Shown here: one piece after another, positions 1 through 12,900 of the stretch
Position numbering within the stretch: position 1 is the stretch's first letter
How the letters are laid out: each line of letters opens with the position of its first letter
Source: Amphiura filiformis
Lineage: Eukaryota; Echinodermata; Ophiuroidea; Amphilepidida; Amphiuridae
Assembly: GCF_039555335.1 (NCBI RefSeq)
Contig: NC_092628.1
Span: forward strand, 70,647,706 to 70,711,705
Direction: 5' to 3'
Length of the DNA stretch: 64,000 nt
The notes under the pieces: generated by a model
Told to the model about the DNA's origin: nothing
The model's input: only the letters and a program-made list of their open reading frames with translations
Databases searched by the model: none
Position numbers and translations under genes: made by a program

Positions 1-757
1 AAGGTTAGATTGTCAAACTGGTATTAGATTGTAGTTTAATGAACAGGTCACATTTGAAGGTTTGATTTTATTGGTTTGTAAGGGACAAGTGACAGGTGGC
101 TGTTTTATGCCAAAATGTATATTCTGAGTAGGGGTGTGTGTGTGTGTAATGTCAGTTGCTGGTTTAAGTCATAAATTTAAATAAACCATCTTATTATATT
201 ACCTACCTGTAATATTTTTACACTTGCTGGTACTGGCATTGTTATTGGCTACAGGGTTATAGCTAGCCCAAGTTGAGTGCCGGCTAATTTTACTATCCAA
301 TTAGAGGGCTGGCTCGGGGCACAATCTTTTTAGCGAACACAAGGGATCTGGGAATAGGCTGGGGTATACCCAAAAAAAAAATTTTTGTTTTTTTTACTCT
401 TTTTATGATAATAAAACATTTGTGGGATTTTTTTTTTTTTTTAGTGCCGGTCCGTGCCGGTTACCCCCGACCGGCACCGACCAGCGTGGCTATAACCCTG
501 ATTGGCTAGTATATTTCCTGGGATGGTTGACTGTTAGCAGTGGGTTTGAGACCTGATACATTATTACATATATAAGGTTTTAAAATTGTGAAATAAATAG
601 TCTTGAATTTTGCTTAGCTAGACAATGAAGTGACAAAATGTTGGCTCTGATCCAGTCACCCATCAGGACCAAACTTAGGTATTGCCGCACATGCTACAGT
701 TGTACTTCAGATTTTAAAGGCAGTTCATGTAACATATCTATTCTTACTTTGTTTCAG
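1..757 (+). other. DCTN1: Intronic sequence upstream of the first visible DCTN1 exon
   Basis: No exon could be supported here. The stretch holds a short TG dinucleotide run (about 134-147), a 249-bp hAT-like element (252-500) and, at its 3' end, a pyrimidine-rich tract with an AG at 756-757 that is the acceptor of the first DCTN1 exon. The reading frame stays open from 638 to 757 but the peptide there does not resemble dynactin, so I read it as intron. Confidence 0.7.
252..500. mobile_element. hAT-like MITE with perfect 8-bp target duplication
   Basis: The element begins CAGGGTTATAGC and ends with the reverse complement, so both ends carry the same 12-bp terminal inverted repeat. It is flanked by ATTGGCTA at 244-251 and again at 501-508, an exact 8-bp target-site duplication as produced by hAT transposases. 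At 249 bp with no ORF it is non-autonomous. A diverged fragment of the same family, in reverse orientation, lies at about 61550-61612. Confidence 0.9.
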
Positions 758-943
758 TTGGATGAGACCACCTCAACTGAATCTCTGGTCAAAGCCATTG
801 GATTTTTCACACACTTGCATAGTGTACATCTGGCTCAAGAGGAAATAGACCATACCCAGCTGATGTCAGACAATGTACAACTAGTGTCAGCAGCAACAGA
901 CTGTGTCGGACTGGAGATTAAGAAACTGAGAGTACTCATGCAG
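758..943 (+). CDS. DCTN1: DCTN1 exon A (first in window)
   Basis: 62 codons, phase 0 in and 0 out, starting LDETTSTES and ending LRVLMQ. The acceptor is a TTTGTTTCAG tract and the donor is CAG|GTGAGT. It belongs to the intermediate region of p150-Glued. Confidence 0.9.
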
Positions 944-3900
944 GTGAGTATTTTACCTGTAACTTATATAGAACTCATGATAAAACCAAAACTGTTTGTA
1001 GTGGATATCAGAAGCAGTGCACATATTTCCTTCAAAATGGCCACTGGACGCAGATCATGGCCGTATTTTAGATTCTTATGGCAAACTATAAGACAATGTT
1101 GATTTTGTTTACCTGATATATTTTTGCTGACTTTTAATAATGTATTTCTATTTGCAGGCCTTGCAAGAGACTAGTGATTTCTCTATCTTGCTGAAAGACA
1201 TGGATGGCACTAATGGAGAACTCAAGCAGTTTGCAAGAATGGTATGTACTAGTCCCACCGTGGATGTTAATTAATGGCCATTCGTTAGAAATAAAACTAC
1301 CACAGTTGGAAGAAAAGTGCAAATGCCCATCATTTTTCAACACTTCAGATTTTGACAAATTGACAAAGTTGATATAGTAGCTAGTTGTGGCCCCATAATT
1401 ATCACAGTTGGTTCTACCGCTTTACAATTAAAGCAGGAACAATCTCTTGCACACTTGGATACTGATTTTGGTTTAAAAAAATAATTTATACTGAGCATTA
1501 ATTGAAAGCATTCCATCTTTTCTATTTCATCAGATTCGCCGTCGTTTGCCGTCTAAGAAGATGGCGACAGTGGAGGAACAGATGGCCCAGCGTCCATTAC
1601 ATTATGGAGTTGATGTGAGTAGTTTCTTTTCTTTTCTTTCTGTCTGTTGGTTTATGTTCACAAGCTCATAATAAGGTCAAAGTCACCTCCTCATGACATT
1701 TGTGTCCCTGTTTTGAGATTCAAGATATAGTTATCATTTGCATCTGTATGGAGATTTGTTGAAAGAGTATGAATGTTGTGCTCACACTCACAGATCATTA
1801 AGTTTTGAGATTTTAGAATTAAGGCTAAAATGGTGTCAACCCTATTTTTTCAACATTTTAATGGAAAAGCACAAGACCTATTGAAGGGGCTCAATATTTG
1901 AATGATTGAGAGCCTCTTCAGTTCTTTTGCACTGTTATGTATTACACATAGGGGATATAATCAAGAGGCCAATAGGCCTGAAAAAAAACACCCATGTAGA
2001 CTAATACTTTATGGAAATGATATTGATACAATGAGGGACTTAATTAATATTTTACTTATCTTAATATTTCAGGTTCAGAGTTCATTGGGAGAATGTAGCA
2101 ATCATTTGCGAAACATTGTAGGCGCTCTCCGTATGGTAGGGCTTGAAGCTATGAAGGCAGCAGGCTCACTTGCGGGTAAGACATTTTGTGTAGCTGTGTT
2201 TGTTTGTTTGTCCATTTTTTTCCCAAAAAAAAAAAAAATTATGTTTATGTTTGTTTTATGTTAATGAACAAAAACAGTGTTGCAGAATATGTTGTACCAG
2301 TTTGGAACATCACAATAAAACAGTTACAAAATTTGATGTCTCATTTATGTGCCTTGAAGTCATGTTACTCAGATACATATCCCTAGCCTAAAAGAGGGAT
2401 AAGAACTTAGATAAATGTGTATAGCAGTAAGTCTCCTGAAGGAAACCTTTATGTGCAGAAGCTTATGGTAAGTGTGTCCTGGATTGCCAAATGGAGATAA
2501 GCAAACATCTTGCCTAAGGATGCATAAACACTTGCTTAAACCCACAAGCCCATTAAGTCTAGTGTTTGTTAAGTATTCTTACCTCCAACGCAATGTCTTG
2601 CAAGATAGTGCCATGAAAATATGTTGTATAAAGTTAAACTTGATAATCATAGTGTTAAAATTATCCTGGATAAGATGCTTGAAAAAAGTATAAGAATGGG
2701 TGAAGGTTGAATACTCAAGTGAGTGTGCAATTTTAAGTATTGGAAGCTGTGGATGGCTGCAAAATTCTTTTTCAAATGAGTGCAACTTTGGTTTGCAAAT
2801 AGCAAATCATAACATTTCTTTTCCTTTTACATCGGCAGCAGTGTAGGTCAAGTATCTTAGCTAGCCACTCATCTGCCTGTCAATTTGTATGGGCAGTTTG
2901 CTCCTGGGACAGGCAAAATGAATACCTTTGACAAATGCTAAATTATAATTAAAGACTGTTGAAAAAGTCAATAGAGATAGTCATTGTGACGTCAGCACCG
3001 CCATCTTGTGGGTACAGAGTGCCTTGTTGCTAAGATCACCGTGTTGACGCTTGACTGAAGAGGTGCATCACACGCTGCGACTTCCGCGCAATCGGGGGCG
3101 CAATGTCTAATGCAGAACTGCAGTACCCGCAAGATGGTGGATCCCATGGAAAAGGCTGACAGCCTCTATTGAACTAAAAGTGGATCAGATATACAAAACA
3201 AGGTCATAGCAACATATTCAAACTCTTCAAAGCCCCAGTAGGATGTAGAAATTTGGTTTCAGAGGTCAAATTTAGGATGGGTAGTTGTATTCAAATGATA
3301 GGAAAACCTCAATTTTGAGCTAAGACCATAGTGTTGATTTTCCACACTTGTGCACAAAATGCATATTTCATCTTTTTTAATCTGATTTTATATTCATACA
3401 GCAAAAGAAAATTTTCCAAACACAAAATCTTGGTTGGTTGGGCCTGTAGAACAAGGTTATTGTTAATTTTGTCATCTTACTTTGTCTTTACTTAGAAGTA
3501 TCAAGTAAGGAATCCGCCAAACTCCTTTTCATTGTTCTACTTGATCAGTTGCTGCAGGATTTAGTTCTTGGCTACCTCCAGATGCAATTCCAGTGTTTAA
3601 GTACAATTTCAAATTGTCCAGCAAACAATCAAGTCTTAAAATTTTATGATTTGTAATAAATAGACCCATGTTTATTCAATTTCTTTAAGACTTGTTTACA
3701 ATCTAAAATGTATAGACTAGTATAGTAAATCAACATCTGTGTGAAGAATGTAAGCAGTGGACCAAGTACATGAGCTATATAGTAGGGTTGCACAATATAA
3801 TACTCTGTCTACTATTATAGTTCTGGTTCACTATAGACCTTTTCCCCTTCTTCCCATCATGCACTATTCCAGGGGGGGTATGAGTGTCGCAAATTATTAG

Positions 3901-6900
3901 ATAAAAATTGAGGCACCAAGGTTTATAATGTGCATCTATATCACCACCACTACATTCTGAAATATATATATACATGTGTATTTATATACCAAAATGCCCT
4001 TTAAGGTGCACTGTTTTGTCTTTGCATGTATAGCACCAGTATAGGAGATTTCCTGGGGCAATCGGAAGTCAAAGTAGAGAATAGTAACATACAGAAATAC
4101 ATTGAATAAAAGGAGTGATTCCTGTGTTGTGTACCTTTTTATTATTTTGATATGAGCAAGATGTGAATGAAGTTCAATTTTGGAATTGAACCTATGTTTC
4201 CGTTCATAAATTGCCAACTTTATATGAAAACATTTACAGGTACCGCCAGGAAACCAAAGACTGATGATGATAAAGGTTTGTCTGTCTATTTTGTTTGTTT
4301 GTCTGTATGTTTATACATTATTCACAGGATATGATGGTTTATTGATATGCCCTGTCTAAAGTGCATCTTGCATCCTACTAACTGCTAATGACTAATTATG
4401 CATTGTTTTTCTTTATCAAGGCTAGTCGTTTTTTCTTGCTGATGATTGTAAACTTTACACACAAAGAAGAAAGCAAAATTATTGTGCGTGTTGACTGCCC
4501 TAGTACCATTACTCTAAAATTTTGGGTGCCCATGCTTATGTAACCAACTTTAAAAACTTTTTACCCATTTTAGTGAGAAAACATCCTTTTTTTCCCTCAC
4601 AAAAACCCAAAGTTATAGCTCAAAAACGACCCCTGCCCCCTCCATCACAGTCCTTAAAAATACAATGGCAAAGTATGTTATGTCTAATGAAAACAACTTG
4701 GTGGATTAGTGCAAGGAATTTGAAGACAGTTGTATGCACCATTTTTGCAAAATTTAGCTGTTTTTGTGGTTGATTATAACATTCGGCCGAAGCCAGGCTA
4801 AGCCCAATAGTGCTCAAAATTATGAAAATGTAGGCCAATACTCAAATTGTAAGGCATATTCCAGCTATAAAAGCAACTGAAATTATTGAAATAATTAACA
4901 TGTCATAAGTCCATTGCAAGTTTAAAAAAAAAGAGAAAAAAAGGCTTGTACATCAGTGATCACATACGACTTTTTATTTATAAATGAGACTCACCAAGAA
5001 AGTTGTTTGAACCATTATAATTCTTTAATTTGGCTATTTCTGCAGCAATTTGATAACAAGTGATACAAGTTATACAATTTACAAAAGCTTGAGAAATAAT
5101 AGGAATGCTTAACATAAATAATAGTATAGGAAAACAAAACAAAAAACAAGTTGTCACTTGTGCAAGGTGTCTTCCCTGATGGTACAATAAAGTTGTATGT
5201 AAGCAATTGTCACATCACACTATCATGTGTCTTTAAGTACACCATTGTTGTGCATACAATATTTTGATTCTTGTTTTGCAAGGCTGACCATTAAAAGGGC
5301 ATTTCGTGATCCACAGCATCAACCCTCACTTTTCTCAACAAAAAAAAAGTTGAGATTTTAATACCACTGGAAACCTCTGGGTACATAATGTTCATGTACA
5401 AAAATTTCTTGCAGATTAATTTGTTTAGTAAAAATATTGTGAAATTAGAATTATGTTTTGGTACGCCAGAACAAATTACAACACATTGTCTATGGAGCAG
5501 TGTAATACACATAATCATGACTAACTCGTAAACGCAAAATCAGAATCAACTGAAATTCTGGGAATAAGCTTTTTTCGTGGATATCTACTGAAAACTGTCA
5601 TTACAAAAGGATATTAGGATCACAAAATACTCCTTTAAGTTTATCATTCCAATTATTGCTCATGATATACGCCGCCGTAGGACTGAAGTAGTTAATCGGA
5701 TTAACTACCATAGCAATGGATGAATACAATTCTGACTATATCGCCCCGCACTACAATGTTCACACGGTACTGATGCCATAGATGTCAAAGAAATGCTAAT
5801 CACTCACACCTGTCAGATTAGTATCATTGAAAAGACCGGTATTGTATTCAATCTATGATTGCAGGCATACACAGGTGATGAGTGCAACCTGTCTGTAGTG
5901 CAGCGGTACATTCAAAAATTGTATTCATCTATTGCTATGGTAGTTAATCCCCATATGACGTCACTTCTACAGTGTATATTACCTATTTGTATCAAAGATT
6001 TTATATCACATGTATGCAAAACCTTTACAGAAAATGTTATCATAAGAATTTCCAATGGTACATTTAACTTTCTTGCACTGAATAGGTGATTCTTGATCAA
6101 ATGATTCAGGATGTTTTCCCTCTTGTTTTTGTTTTATTTGTTTGTTTTATTTGTTTGTTTGTTTCTTTGTTTGTGTGTTGTCCTCTATTCTATTTACTAC
6201 ACAACAAGCCATTTTAGAGTGATGGTAATCAGATTTTAGGCAAGTTGGAGCCTTCAGGTCATATTTTTTCCAGTTTTGGTCATTTTGTGGAAATAATACA
6301 GTTTATTTCTGCATAGTAATACATAGATCTTATAGGAAATGAGCCAAGGAAGCCAGTGGTCACATTTATATTTCCATATGTATTGCACTTATTGAGTTAT
6401 GACAAATAATGGGTCAAAATAAAAGTTTTCACTTATTTCCCATCTCCCAGTGAAAATCATGCACATGGGGGGGGTATAACCCATTACAATGAGTCTTGGG
6501 ATCTCACATATTGAACCCATACCTTTTCCTATAAGTGTGGGCTTTCGTTTTCTCAATATTTGAGCACAAACTCTGTCAGCTCAGGCACCGCTCTGATTCG
6601 CCTTAAAGTCAAATTTGATCTCTGTGGTAGCATAGCATAGTATAGTGTCATTTTTGATGTATGCATACTGCATAGGAAAAAGGCTAAAAGTTTGAAATGA
6701 GCAGTACCTCTGTACAGCTGTGTAATGTAATTGTAAATTGAGAAAGTAGCATAGCAAGGCAAAATTCATGATGTATGCTCAAGTGGAATGTAAAAGCCCT
6801 TTTAGAGTGGAATATGATATTCTCAAAATGTGTTCCTATTTTCCAATGCAACTTATCAAAAGTTTCTTGATACTGTGATTTACATGTTGTATAGTATTCT

Positions 6901-9900
6901 TATTCTGTCACACTGTGCCACAATTTCAATCATACAAAGTGCAAATCTTGCACCACACAATTTTAATGCAAAGTGCAAATCTTGCACCACACAATTTTAA
7001 TGCAAAGTGCAAATCTTGCACCACACATTTTCATTCTTAAAGTGCAAAAGCTACAATGCAAGTGGAAAACCATATTTTCAGCACAGCTGATGATGTACTT
7101 TTTCCTTTCATTATGTATCAAAGTTTGAATATCAGGCATATGTACCAAAGGCAGGGATGCCAACTAGTACGATTTTGCCGTATTTTGTACGATTTTTTGT
7201 TTAAAATACGATTTTACGTTTTCCCCTCAAAAAATACGATTTTCCGTTTAGCCTATCAAAGAAAGAAAAACGTAAACGACTGATGTCAATTTCACTTACT
7301 GGAGTTAAAATAACCGAGAATTTGAAGCCTAGCGTTGTATAAAAAGTTGAAACAAAATCGGCTTCGTTGGGCTCAACTTCCCGTTAATCGCGCATTCTGC
7401 CGACCTTCGGATGATGCATGCACATTAAAAAAAATTTAACATGGTTAGTAAGCCTACAAGATGGTTTCGAAATAATTTTCTCTTGACTTTCAGATGGTTC
7501 ATGCACATTAATATTTTTTATTAACTATCTAACTGCTACCTATGTAATGTCTTCTGAAGGTACTTAGTCAACTATTTAGCTCTACTGGTGCAAAAGAATG
7601 GCCTACAAAATGGATTCCTACAGCGTTTTTCTGCCGACTTTCGGATGATGCATGCACATTAAAAAATATTTAACATGTTTAAATAGGCCTACAATATGGT
7701 TTCTGAAATAATTTGTTCTTGACTTTCAGATGGTTCATGCACATTAATATTTTTATTAACTATCTAACTGCTAAGTGCAAAAGAATAGGCCTACAAGATG
7801 GTTTCCTAACTGCCAACTTTCGGATGATGCATGCACATTAAAAAAATTAATGGTGCAGGCAGTGGCACATTAATATTTTTTCAAATATGCTTCAGCGTTT
7901 CAAGCATATATCTATGATGTGAGGTAGGCCACACTTTTTTCCATTCAAAATGACACATGATACATCAGTATGTCAAATCCATATCCATATTAGCCACACC
8001 ATCGTAATATACTGAGATAGTGTCAAATGTCACATATTTACAATGGCGGCACCAGTATTTTTTTTCACAAAAAGTGGAAATGTCCGTAATTTTGGGTTTT
8101 TACTGGGGGGCAAGAGTTCTAATGGGGTATTTTCCCACTGCCCCCCCTGGTGCTGCCACTGCATATTTATGACATAGTGGAGTATGTCACTGATACGCCA
8201 CTATGTCGTGTAAAACATGGGGAATGTTGTTCACAATTTTCCTATTGAGTATAATATGCCAAATCTAATTAGTGATAATGTAATTAATGACATCTTCTCT
8301 TGAAAGTTTGTCAAAATGTAGAGTTGAATACATAGATTAACTTATCTCATTTTGTCAAAAATGGCTGATACGACAGTATGTCATCTGATCGACAAGTCCT
8401 TAGGCAAAAAAAATTTCCTAAATGGGTGTGAATTGGAATATTTAATTGTGTTTTAATACAGTTAAAATCATTTTGTGTTATAATTCAAGCCATCAAAAGT
8501 TTCAAAGAAAAAACAAACTTTATTCTGTAATTTCCACAATTCTGTTAATTTCCAAAGTTAGGGTTAGTATTCTTTTGTACAATTAAGACTCTTTTCCTGA
8601 TTTTGAAAATAATGGTTGTTTGGTGTTAGACAAGCAAACAACTGGTTTTTTTTTGCCTAATCCTAATTTCTCAATCCCAACCTAACCCTTATCCTAAAAC
8701 CCAATACTAAATGCTCATCTGAAGGGATGGTGTCAGTTTTTCTAACATCTTGCCATGCCACATTATTTGATAATTCTTTGGAGAATCATCAAACTAGATG
8801 TTATAATCACAGTTTAGTTTCTTTAATTGGGCCACAGAAAACCATTATTGTGAACCAATTCTTATCCATAATCAATCATTACATATCAGAACATAATATG
8901 ACTAAAGCTCAACAAATTGAAACAAGTATATGAAGATTTTCTGTTAAAATAGGCGAGCTACAATTACAAAATACACTTAAAATGTCTAAATCTGTTACAT
9001 TACCCTAATTTCAATTTATTACATCAAAAAAAAATCAATTTTCATAAAAGTAATTCATGTTATTCATGTGTAACAGTTGCCTAGTTGCAAGCAGTGACAT
9101 TTATTATTCATAGAGTTTATGAAATTGAGGTTATGTGTGTTCATGTTAATATCCAGACTGTTGGAAATTAAATGGGACAGCACACTAGAGTAACCCAAGC
9201 AAGGTATAGATCTATATTATGACTGGGAGCGGGGATGAAACAAGAATTGATCAAACTCATTGTTAATTTGAATTATCAAAAGTCTGAGGATGAAGAGGCA
9301 TGAAAAAATGACTGTATATGACTATGAGGATCCCTTGAGGTTACAAAACTGTGTGGTGTAGTGAGGGGTGTGTGTGGAGGGGAGGGGGTGTGGTGTGTGT
9401 GGAGGGGTGGAGGAAGAGGTGTGATTTGTAAACATCAGGGAATGAGGAAACACATATAAGAAATCTTATATTCAGATGCACAGAAAATGCAGATGTCCAC
9501 AGTTCTCAGATGGTGTTTCTAGATTATAGGCAATGACCACGGTTAATAGGTGTAGGGCTAGTTGGCGCATGGATAGTGAAACTTATCTGTGTCCAATTCT
9601 CAATGAGGTGGGTTGACTTCGTAATTTGTGGGGTGTGTTTATAAAGACTGGCAAATGAGAATACACACATAAGAAAATCTATATGTTACAGCAGATAAAC
9701 AAGAACCATCCAAGATGGTTTCTGGATAGTATTAGGCCTACTAGATGGAAAATGACATAAAAACATATTAAACAACAACAACCGCAGAACTTTGGTGGTG
9801 TCACCCCTTGTGTGTGAGTCCGTGGTAGAGTAAATAAAATTTAAATGTGTGTGTCCGCAGTTGGAAAGTGAAATTGCAAAGCCGTGTATCACTATCCACA

Positions 9901-12900
9901 TTTGCCATTATTTACACATAGGGGTGTGTGTGTTAGGGGCGTGCATTCGTTTATGGTGTCAAATGAGGACATACTCCATATTAATCTGTACACAAATGAG
10001 GACATACCTGCAAAGGTGGAGCATCCACGTTTCTCTATAACTGCAAACAATTAGCGTAAAAATACCTTGTCCATGATTCAGGAGGGTATGTCAAATGTCC
10101 TTGTTTGGTAGCAGTAACATGTAGGTGTAGGGGTGTGTGGGCTGAATGTCCTCGTTTGGTAGAAGTAACATCTAGGTGTATGCGTGTGTGGGGTGAGGGT
10201 GTGGGTCGAATGTCCTCGTTTAGTAGCAGTAACATGTGGGTGTATATTCATGTGTGGGGTGAGGGTGCTGGTCAAATGTCCTCGTTTTGTAGCAGTAACA
10301 TGTAGTTGTATGCGTGTGTGGATTGGGGGTTGGTATGTCCATATATGCTGCGGTTAGAAAGCAAAAATGTCCTGTCTGGAAACTCACACATACTTTAGAT
10401 ACTAACAACAACAAGTTTGCACATGTCTTTTATCTATAGCTATATTTTCGCTAGCAGTATGTTTAAAAACCCAAGGGGTAGTATTATACTTCAAAAATAA
10501 AAAAAATAAGGTCAAACATTGAAAGCGAGCCAGCCACAGGCTCAATCTCTAGTCTGCGCACCATGGAGCATCGTCCTACCACATCCCTATAGCATTCTAG
10601 CATGAATTAACCTGTTTTTGATAATGTGGTGGTATAGTATGGTACCTCCAGGCTGGGAGAGAGAGATGGACCAAAATGTTCCTAATGTAGGGGTGGCTTT
10701 CTTTCGAGCCATGATGTAAAGATTGGAATTCATAAATGTAACAAATTTAAATTAGGGAGTATAGTTTTGATCTGTTAATGAGTTATTCCAATCTTTGAAA
10801 ATAGCACAGAACTTGGGGTGGTTGTGGTTCCAATCCATGCTGTAAAAGTTTTAAATTGTAAACATGTTTTAAATATATTAACACATTCTTAGTAATGTCA
10901 ATAGCATTAGAACACATTTGAAATAATGGGCTATTCCATTTAAAATCTGCACTACTCCTGTGGAAGATTTTAGGGGGGTATGAATTTCAAATGGAATGAA
11001 AACATCAGCCGCTTCATTTGAAACTTGCCCTCCCTCAGTGGAAGATTCAGGTTGAATGAATTTTAAATGGAGCTTCTACTGTGTTCATTTCATTTGAAAT
11101 TCATACTCCTGTGGAAGATATTTCCAATATCTTCCACTGGGGTAGTCCATTACAAGAGCTACTTTGCAAACATTCAGCTAAATTTACAGCCATAAAGAGG
11201 TGAGGGTCTTTGGATGTAGGTCTGAGTCCAAACTGAAAAAGAAGGAGACCATCTTTAGCTGTGCCAAAGTAAGAAAACCCACAGGCCTCAGTAGATTGGA
11301 CTCTCAACTGAAGAAACATTACTTGGTGAAAAATAACACTATTTATTTTGTCGATTAGATTTACAGAAAGGTTAGTCATTGCTGCAGGCAACAACATTTT
11401 GCTTTCATAAATATCATGTGTCTCTGTACAAAGTCTATACATAGTACAATGAGTTGATTGTGTTACGATTTTATATATTTCAGGAAATTGTGCACCTGAA
11501 GCCACCACTGTAATAAAAGTAATAGTTTGTACTTGTAAAATTTCTACTTTGTACTAGGTTCAAATTCACTGGGATAAACCTTTAAATACTTTTTCTAAAT
11601 TTTATTCCAAATTTTAGAACTCTGATCACCAATAAAAAACAAGCAAAAAACAGTTCCAAAATAAAACGAATGTCTTAAAAGTTAACTGCCAAATTATTAG
11701 AAATTCACAAAACAAAAAACTGTTTAGTTAAGCCATTATTTTGCCTGCTTTAGGAATGAAAATAGTAATTGTGTAAACTACTATTTTGATCTTAAAAACA
11801 AGGTGAAAGTCTGTTCTGTGTGCTAGAAGTATAAAAGGCCCAGACAAGACTTACACTTAGCACAAGGATTAGGTTTAGGTTTACATGGTTTAGGGTGAGA
11901 TTTGCAAAATGACTGGGGTAGTAATGTAAGTGTTCGGATCATCATTGATAAGGGTTAGAATTAGTATTGTGGGCAGTAGCATAATTCAGAATTTTGCTTT
12001 AAAAAAATCAACGTTTCACAAATGTGACTCATTCTCACAAAACCAAAGTCATAGCAAAATGTGTAATTTGTGAGATTTGAATAGAACTGTTGTAAGATTG
12101 AAAACGATAATGGTTTTTGTACCACATTTACTTTTGAAGTTATAGTGTGCAAAATTTGGCAAGGGTTCTTTGGATATTGATGCCATTCTGAGAAATACAA
12201 ATCCTTGTGTTGTAAGAAGTTACATGTGAATTTTACATCCAAAAAAACACACATACAAACCCCAAATTTCAGAAAATGTTTACTTTATTTAATGATATGT
12301 ATTTTAAAGACCTCTATATTAAAAGGTTGCCCAACCTTTTCAGAGTTTGTGAAATCATAGTTATATGATAAATTAATTTCATAATAATTATCATTTGTCC
12401 CTGAGGTATTGAGAATAATTTACATATATCTTGATATAATTTGCAAATATTAGCAAACAAAACAGACAGGATGATAAATCCTTGTGTTAAAGACAGTTCA
12501 ATAACCATCACAATAATAGAATCATTGACAGTACAAAATAATGCATATAAATTGGTTGATTAGAGTGCCAAATAATCCATGCTGCAGCCGTACCATGCTT
12601 CAGGCGACTCTTGACTTAGATATTTTGGGTTTGAACTTGTGTGCGCCTATGTCCGCGCTGTCTAAATTAAATAGTGTGAAGTCATTTATTTTTTGCTGTG
12701 CGACTTTTCACATGTTTCAGTTAATGTAATATTATGTAGAAAACGCAGAAAATATTTTGTAGGGTTCAGATTGTATGATGTATGAATGTAATAAGATAGC
12801 GTCAGTTTTCAAAGAAATGAACAAACCAAAAGTGTGAAATTGGTGGAATCGAAAAGTAGAACTTGTGTGAAAATTAATACTACATAAAAATGGATGGTTA

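Larger units (their letters stand above)
1242..4239 (+). other. DCTN1: DCTN1 introns between exons B and E
   Basis: Outside exons C and D this is AT-rich intron. The only structured item I see is the inverted-repeat element at 2966-3172; the rest shows no recognisable gene. Confidence 0.6.

Noticed and set aside
638..757. Upstream extension of the first DCTN1 exon
   Set aside because: The frame is open but the peptide is Cys/Ser-rich and unlike dynactin; a good acceptor lies at 756-757.
11101..11508. 135-codon minus-strand ORF in the large DCTN1 intron
   Set aside because: No recognisable family or splice structure; its end overlaps the repeat at 10925-11155. Length alone is not evidence here.
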